This document shows, one piece after another, positions 60,437 to 64,000 of a stretch of 64,000 nt of DNA; position 1 is the stretch's first letter; every line of letters starts with the position of its first letter. Under the pieces are notes generated by a model. That model made no database searches. It was given only the letters and a program-made list of their open reading frames with translations, and was not told the origin of the DNA. The translations under genes and the position numbers were made by a program. This DNA is from Halalkalibacter oceani (GTDB lineage Bacteria > Bacillota > Bacilli > Bacillales > Bacillaceae_D), in assembly GCF_040544555.1 (NCBI RefSeq), contig NZ_JBEPKD010000003.1:1-64000 (forward strand). The letters are read 5' to 3'.

Positions 60437-60813
60437 GAAAACCTCCGTCATGGCATGAAGTTAGCAATAAGAAAACCGATACGGCTTTTTTTCAGGAGCG
60501 ACGCGGGAGCCGTTACCAACTTTTCAGCTTGATTGAAAGCGGGCTTTTTTCAGTCAAGCGTGTAGCACGCGAAACCGTCGTCCTTCCTCGAATTACCCGC
60601 ACACATGTTTTACTTTCTTGACTTTTGAAAAAAGGGCTGTCCCAAAAGGTTGTTTTTTTTACCTTTTGAGCACAACCCTAAAAGCAGTGAATGGAGTCTG
60701 CGCATAGTTTTACCGGCGAGAAGCAGAGTGGATTGCTTTTTAGCTGCCGTTCATCAGAACCATTGCCCAACTTCCATGTTATGTAAGGAGCGTTAATGCC
60801 GCTCCCCCACTCA
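60437..60813. other. tsf-pyrH intergenic region with stacked hairpins
   Basis: About 377 bp without a gene. In minus-strand order it holds the tsf terminator (60634-60678), an imperfect stem at about 60527-60558 (GCTTGATTGAAA with TTTTCAGTCAAGC) and a family B element at 60472-60517 (GAAAACCGATACGGCTTTTT then a tail ending GGGAGCCGTTAC). A pyrH promoter was not identified with confidence. Confidence 0.6.
60634..60678 (-). terminator. terminator of rpsB-tsf (hairpin family A)
   Basis: GGGCTGTCCCAAAAGGT pairs with ACCTTTTGAGCACAACCC around a T-rich loop; TTTTTTC follows on the minus strand. It carries the family flank CACTGCTTTTA before the stem. Confidence 0.85.
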
Positions 60814-61695
60814 TTACTTCTTCACTTGAGACATTACTTCCTCAGCAAAGTTATCTTCACGCTTCTCCATTCCTTCTCCTACTTCATAACGGATAAAGCT
60901 TTTTACTTCTGCCCCTTTGCTTTGGACATACTTTCCAACTTTATGATCGCCATCTTTGACAAACGGCTGATCGAGAAGACATACTTGTTCAAAGAATTTG
61001 CTTAGACGGCCTTCAACCATTTTCTCAACGATATTTTCCGGCTTTCCTTCGTTAAGAGCCTGCTGCTTAAGAACTTCGCGCTCGCGCTCAACTTCTTCCG
61101 CTGCCACTTCATCACGGGAGACATATGTTGGCTTGATCGCCGCCACATGCATCGCAATATCCTTCGCTAATTCTCCGTCCTGGGAGTTGCCAATCACTGT
61201 TAAGACGCCGATCCGTCCGCCCATGTGCAAGTACTCGCCAAATACATCGCCATCCTGCTTTTCAACGATTTCAAAACGGCGCAAAGAAATCTTCTCGCCG
61301 ATTTTCGCGATAGAGGAGCTGATATAATCCTGAACTGTTTGGCCATCTTTGAAGCTTTGTCCAAGCGCTTCTTCAACGGAAGCCGGTGCATTTGTTAAAA
61401 TGTGACCAGCCAGTTCATCGACTAATTTTTGGAAGTTTTCGTTTTTAGCAACGAAATCCGTTTCTGAGTTCACTTCCACGATTACCGCTTTGTTTCCTTC
61501 TGTCTTCACAAGAGCAAGACCTTCTGCCGCTACGCGATCAGCTTTCTTGGCCGCACTGGCCATTCCTTTTTCGCGCAGGAAGTCAACTGCCTTTTCCATA
61601 TCTCCGCCGGTTTCAGTTAATGCCTTTTTACAATCCATCATACCAGCGCCAGTTTTTTCACGTAATTCTTTTACCATGCTTGCTGTTACAGCCAT
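60814..61695 (-). CDS. tsf: Elongation factor Ts
   Basis: A 293-residue nucleotide-exchange factor for EF-Tu. The UBA-like N-terminus (VKELREKTGAGMMDCKKAL) and the TDFVAKN segment are intact. The ATG at 61695 has AAGGAGGCG upstream. It follows rpsB across a terminator, so transcription into it is probably partly attenuated. Confidence 0.98.
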   Translation of the reverse strand: MAVTASMVKELREKTGAGMMDCKKALTETGGDMEKAVDFLREKGMASAAKKADRVAAEGLALVKTEGNKAVIVEVNSETDFVAKNENFQKLVDELAGHILTNAPASVEEALGQSFKDGQTVQDYISSSIAKIGEKISLRRFEIVEKQDGDVFGEYLHMGGRIGVLTVIGNSQDGELAKDIAMHVAAIKPTYVSRDEVAAEEVEREREVLKQQALNEGKPENIVEKMVEGRLSKFFEQVCLLDQPFVKDGDHKVGKYVQSKGAEVKSFIRYEVGEGMEKREDNFAEEVMSQVKK

Positions 61696-61790
61696 CAAAA
61701 ACGCCTCCTTGAAATATCAGTATGTACGCATTATTCCGTACGCAAACGTCGCTACTGGGGCTTTGTCCCTTATTAGAGACAAATCGTTTC

Positions 61791-61828
61791 AAAAAAAGTG
61801 GTAAAGGGTAACCCCCTTTACCACCCTT
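61791..61828 (-). terminator. terminator/attenuator between rpsB and tsf
   Basis: GTGGTAAAGGG pairs with CCCTTTACCAC and is followed by TTTTTTT on the minus strand. It starts 14 nt past the rpsB stop. Confidence 0.85.
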
Positions 61829-61841
61829 TAAGTAAATGCAA

Positions 61842-62576
61842 TTAAGCTGTTGTTGTTTCTTCCTCTTCTTCTTCCGCTGCTTGTACTTCCTCTTCAGCAG
61901 AAGTTGCTTCGATGACGGCATCCGCCATTTTGCCGGTTAAAAGCTTAACCGCACGGATCGCATCGTCATTTCCTGGAATGACATAGTCAATTTCGTCCGG
62001 ATCACAGTTTGTATCGACAATCGCTACGATTGGAATGTTCAGCTTGTGAGCTTCCGCAATTGCGATGCGCTCTTTGCGCGGGTCGATGACAAACAGGGCA
62101 TCTGGAACACCTTGCATATCTTTAATACCGCCCAAGAACTTTTCAAGACGTTCCATTTCCTTCTTAAGAAGAATAACTTCTTTCTTAGGAAGAACATCGA
62201 ATGTACCGTCTTCTTGCATTTTTTCCAAGCTCTTTAGACGATTAATACGCTTTTGAATTGTTTCAAAGTTTGTCAGCGTACCACCTAACCAGCGTTGGTT
62301 AATGAAGTACATGCCGCAACGTTCAGCTTCATCCTTCACTGAATCCTGCGCCTGCTTTTTCGTACCGACGAATAGAATTTTCCCTCCGTCAGCAGCCAAG
62401 TCACGTACAAAGTTGTACGCTTCCTCAACTTTCTTTACCGTCTTTTGCAAGTCGATAATGTAAATTCCGTTACGTTCTGTGAAGATGTAGCGATCCATTT
62501 TAGGGTTCCAGCGACGAGTCTGGTGACCGAAGTGTACCCCTGCTTCAAGCAATTGTTTCATGGAGATAACTGCCAC
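61842..62576 (-). CDS. rpsB: 30S ribosomal protein S2
   Basis: A 244-residue ribosomal protein. A GTG at 62576 is chosen: AAGGAGG lies eight bases upstream and it gives (M)AVISMKQLLEAGVHFGHQ, matching B. subtilis. The longer frame to 62648 is rejected. The C-terminal tail is very acidic (EEEEEE-type), longer than the core fold requires but seen in relatives. It has its own SigA promoter. Confidence 0.98.
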   Translation of the reverse strand: MAVISMKQLLEAGVHFGHQTRRWNPKMDRYIFTERNGIYIIDLQKTVKKVEEAYNFVRDLAADGGKILFVGTKKQAQDSVKDEAERCGMYFINQRWLGGTLTNFETIQKRINRLKSLEKMQEDGTFDVLPKKEVILLKKEMERLEKFLGGIKDMQGVPDALFVIDPRKERIAIAEAHKLNIPIVAIVDTNCDPDEIDYVIPGNDDAIRAVKLLTGKMADAVIEATSAEEEVQAAEEEEEETTTA

Positions 62577-62698
62577 ATCAAACACCTCCTTCAATTTTGG
62601 TTTTTTTTCCTCCGCTTCCCTCATCTTTGTCCAACACTGATCAATCAATCAGCACCCTTGCACAAATTAGAAAGCGTGTGTGATTAACACCGTTGATT

Positions 62699-62727
62699 AA
62701 TATATCATATCACCTTATGCGTTGCAA
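62699..62727 (-). promoter_or_regulatory. SigA promoter of rpsB
   Basis: On the minus strand: TTGCAA, 17 bases, TATATT. It starts just past the stop of the SwrB-like gene and leaves a leader of about 115 bases before the rpsB start. Confidence 0.75.
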
Positions 62728-62740
62728 GTAGTTTCCACCA

Positions 62741-63226
62741 TCAGCGGTAAAATTTTAACAACAGTTCAACTTCACCCTTGCCTACGTTCAATGTACGGGC
62801 AATTTCTTCAGCGCTTTTTCCCTGCTTAGCGAGCAGCAGCACCCTCGCCGTATCGGATTGTTCAAATGACACATCCTCCCCGTCATCTGCGAGCGGCGGC
62901 TGATAATCCTCGTAGCCGGGCTCTGGCGCCAGCTCTTTTTTTGGCGCTGCCAGTTCTTTTGCCGTTTCCGGAGGGGAAGCCTTCTTTTCGACAGCGCTTT
63001 CCTTTTGCGGCACTTCAGTCTGCTTTTGCCGGAGCCGGGCCAGTAAACGCTCATTTTCTTCTTTCATTTCGGCTGTATAGGCGAGCAGAATATCTTCAAT
63101 TTCCTGTTTGAGCTGCTCACTGTCTTCAATCGTGTGCTCGGCAATTGAGTTGCGTTTCATCAGTGTTAAAATCCAAAGAAACGTCACCCCGTGTAAGAGT
63201 AAACTAATGATTAATAACGTCGTCAT
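62741..63226 (-). CDS. swrB: SwrB-like (YlxL) membrane protein, DUF6115-type C-terminus
   Basis: A 161-residue single-pass membrane protein. The N-terminal helix (about 2-22) is followed by a charged coiled coil (to about 75), a low-complexity Pro/Glu/Lys linker, and a small helix-turn-helix-like end (LLAKQGKSAEEIARTLNVG). It lies just upstream of rpsB at the end of the chemotaxis/sigD region, the place of ylxL/swrB in B. subtilis. SwrB helps flagellar assembly there. Sequence identity to SwrB is uncertain; the name rests on position and layout. Confidence 0.7.
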   Translation of the reverse strand: MTTLLIISLLLHGVTFLWILTLMKRNSIAEHTIEDSEQLKQEIEDILLAYTAEMKEENERLLARLRQKQTEVPQKESAVEKKASPPETAKELAAPKKELAPEPGYEDYQPPLADDGEDVSFEQSDTARVLLLAKQGKSAEEIARTLNVGKGEVELLLKFYR

Positions 63227-63241
63227 TTCTTCCCTCTCTCA

Positions 63242-63550
63242 TTACCCTGAAAAATCAATGAATTTGCCCTTGTAAGGGTGTTTCGCTTCAGGTTGTTTTT
63301 CCTCCTGCTTTTTCGACTGCTGCTGGGACTCCTGCTCATGCTGCCCGGCCTCGCCATCATGATGAAACCTGGCCTGCTCCGAATCATTCGTCTCGTTGAC
63401 CTGACGCCGTTTTTGCAGATCCTCTTCTTTTTGCTGCTGAGTCAGCAGCTCCTGGCTGACTTGGCCACGCTGCTGCAACTGGTCCTGAAGCTTGCCGATT
63501 TTTTGCGATTGAGGAATCGAACCTTGCACTTCAATGGGGCGGACACTCAT
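63242..63550 (-). CDS. glutamine-rich small protein of unknown function
   Basis: A 102-residue hydrophilic protein (MSVRPIEVQGSIPQSQKIGK at the start), rich in Gln, Glu and Lys, mostly disordered or coiled coil, ending KGKFIDFSG. The ATG at 63550 has GAGGG upstream. No membrane helix or catalytic motif. It lies between a FapA-type gene and the SwrB-like gene. I know of similar small proteins at this locus in other Bacillaceae but of no function; a link to motility is inference from position. Confidence 0.75.
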   Translation of the reverse strand: MSVRPIEVQGSIPQSQKIGKLQDQLQQRGQVSQELLTQQQKEEDLQKRRQVNETNDSEQARFHHDGEAGQHEQESQQQSKKQEEKQPEAKHPYKGKFIDFSG

Positions 63551-63584
63551 CTTTTTCCCTCGCTTTCGCACGTTTGTCTAAAAC

Positions 63585-64000
63585 TTACTTAGTCGCTATG
63601 ACGATTTCAGAGTCAACCAACGAAATATGCGGGTACCGATAAATGGACATCAACTTTCGTTTATATTTGCCAAAATGAACATCAACATTGGGATGAATCA
63701 GGTTTTCCGCCTGGATAAAGCCGTCATTTGCCTTCGCTTCTCCCGCCAGCTCCTGCTGCTTTGCCGTCAGCAGCTCAATCGACTCCTTCGCCGTTTGAAA
63801 AGCATGCAGCGCCTTGAGCTTCGACAGCTTGTCTCTTCCAGTTAACGGACCGTTTTGCCGTTCTTTTTCAAGATACGTCTTTAACAGCTTCGACAGCTTG
63901 ACAAATTCATCCTTCGTTTTCTCTAAATCTTTCTCTGTTTTCTGCTGTTGTTCCAGAATCTTTTCATGAACGCCGATAAATAAAGAGGTTTTCGTCTGCA
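63585..64000 (-). CDS. FapA/DUF342-family protein, C-terminal part (cut by window edge)
   Basis: A frame open to the window edge; about 137 C-terminal codons are visible, ending VIAT-K at a TAA at 63585. The part shows a coiled coil (EKILEQQQKTEKDLEKTKDE), then KAND-GFIQAEN, IHPNVDVHFG, a short strand pattern and the SEIVIA end typical of the DUF342 (FapA) beta-helix family. Such genes lie near sigD in several Bacillaceae. Function unknown; the start is outside the window. Confidence 0.75.
   Translation of the reverse strand, partial: QTKTSLFIGVHEKILEQQQKTEKDLEKTKDEFVKLSKLLKTYLEKERQNGPLTGRDKLSKLKALHAFQTAKESIELLTAKQQELAGEAKANDGFIQAENLIHPNVDVHFGKYKRKLMSIYRYPHISLVDSEIVIATK

Noticed and set aside
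1..64000. CRISPR arrays, tRNA or rRNA genes, prophage
   Set aside because: No regularly spaced direct repeats, no cloverleaf or rRNA sequence, and no run of phage-type genes were recognised on either strand.

Overview
The window comes from the core chromosome of an endospore-forming Bacillaceae bacterium. Low-GC Gram-positive ribosome binding sites (AGGAGG type) precede most genes. Gene order matches the Bacillus subtilis stretch from rpsB to ymcA almost gene for gene, and sporulation genes are present (spoVS, the dipicolinate synthase pair, spoIIIE-type ftsK, ylmC/ymxH, ylxY). The genus cannot be settled from the sequence. Apart from a truncated IS3-family element at the left edge, every convincing gene lies on the minus strand, so transcription runs from high to low coordinates.

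In transcription order: (1) 64.0-62.7 kb is the end of the motility region, with a FapA/DUF342 gene cut by the window edge, a glutamine-rich small protein and a SwrB-like membrane protein. (2) 62.6-53.0 kb holds translation and envelope genes: rpsB, tsf, pyrH, frr, uppS, cdsA, dxr, rseP, proS. (3) 52.9-40.9 kb holds polC, then the nusA-infB group (rimP, nusA, rnpM/ylxR, ylxQ, infB, ylxP, rbfA, truB, ribF) and rpsO. (4) 40.7-35.7 kb holds pnp, a polysaccharide-deacetylase-like gene (ylxY), an M16 peptidase (mlpA) and ylmC. (5) 35.2-30.3 kb is the dipicolinate/diaminopimelate cluster dpaA-dpaB-asd-dapG-dapA, with a near-perfect SigK promoter in front. (6) 29.6-24.3 kb holds RNase J2, the ClpP-like tepA, ylzJ and ftsK/spoIIIE. 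(7) 24.2-17.0 kb holds a GntR regulator, the EF-P 5-aminopentanol modification trio ymfF-ymfH-ymfI, ymfJ, ymfK, rodZ and pgsA. (8) 17.0-12.8 kb holds cinA, a DbpA-type DEAD-box helicase that overlaps cinA by 4 nt, and recA with a LexA box. (9) 12.6-9.3 kb is the most unusual part: an SbcD/Mre11-like nuclease followed by an SbcC/Rad50 ATPase split into separate genes, with the N half ending just after a zinc-hook motif. (10) 9.1-1.0 kb holds RNase Y, ymdB, spoVS, a 2-oxoacid:ferredoxin oxidoreductase pair, miaB and ricA/ymcA. Several of these act together around RNase Y and mRNA decay.

Many intergenic gaps carry related long hairpins that look like copies of a few terminator-like repeat families, nearly all oriented with the minus-strand operons. 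No tRNA, rRNA, CRISPR array or prophage was seen. Most genes are textbook. The split SbcC cassette, the repeat families, and a few genes of unknown function (ymfK, the small proteins at both ends) are what merit a second look.
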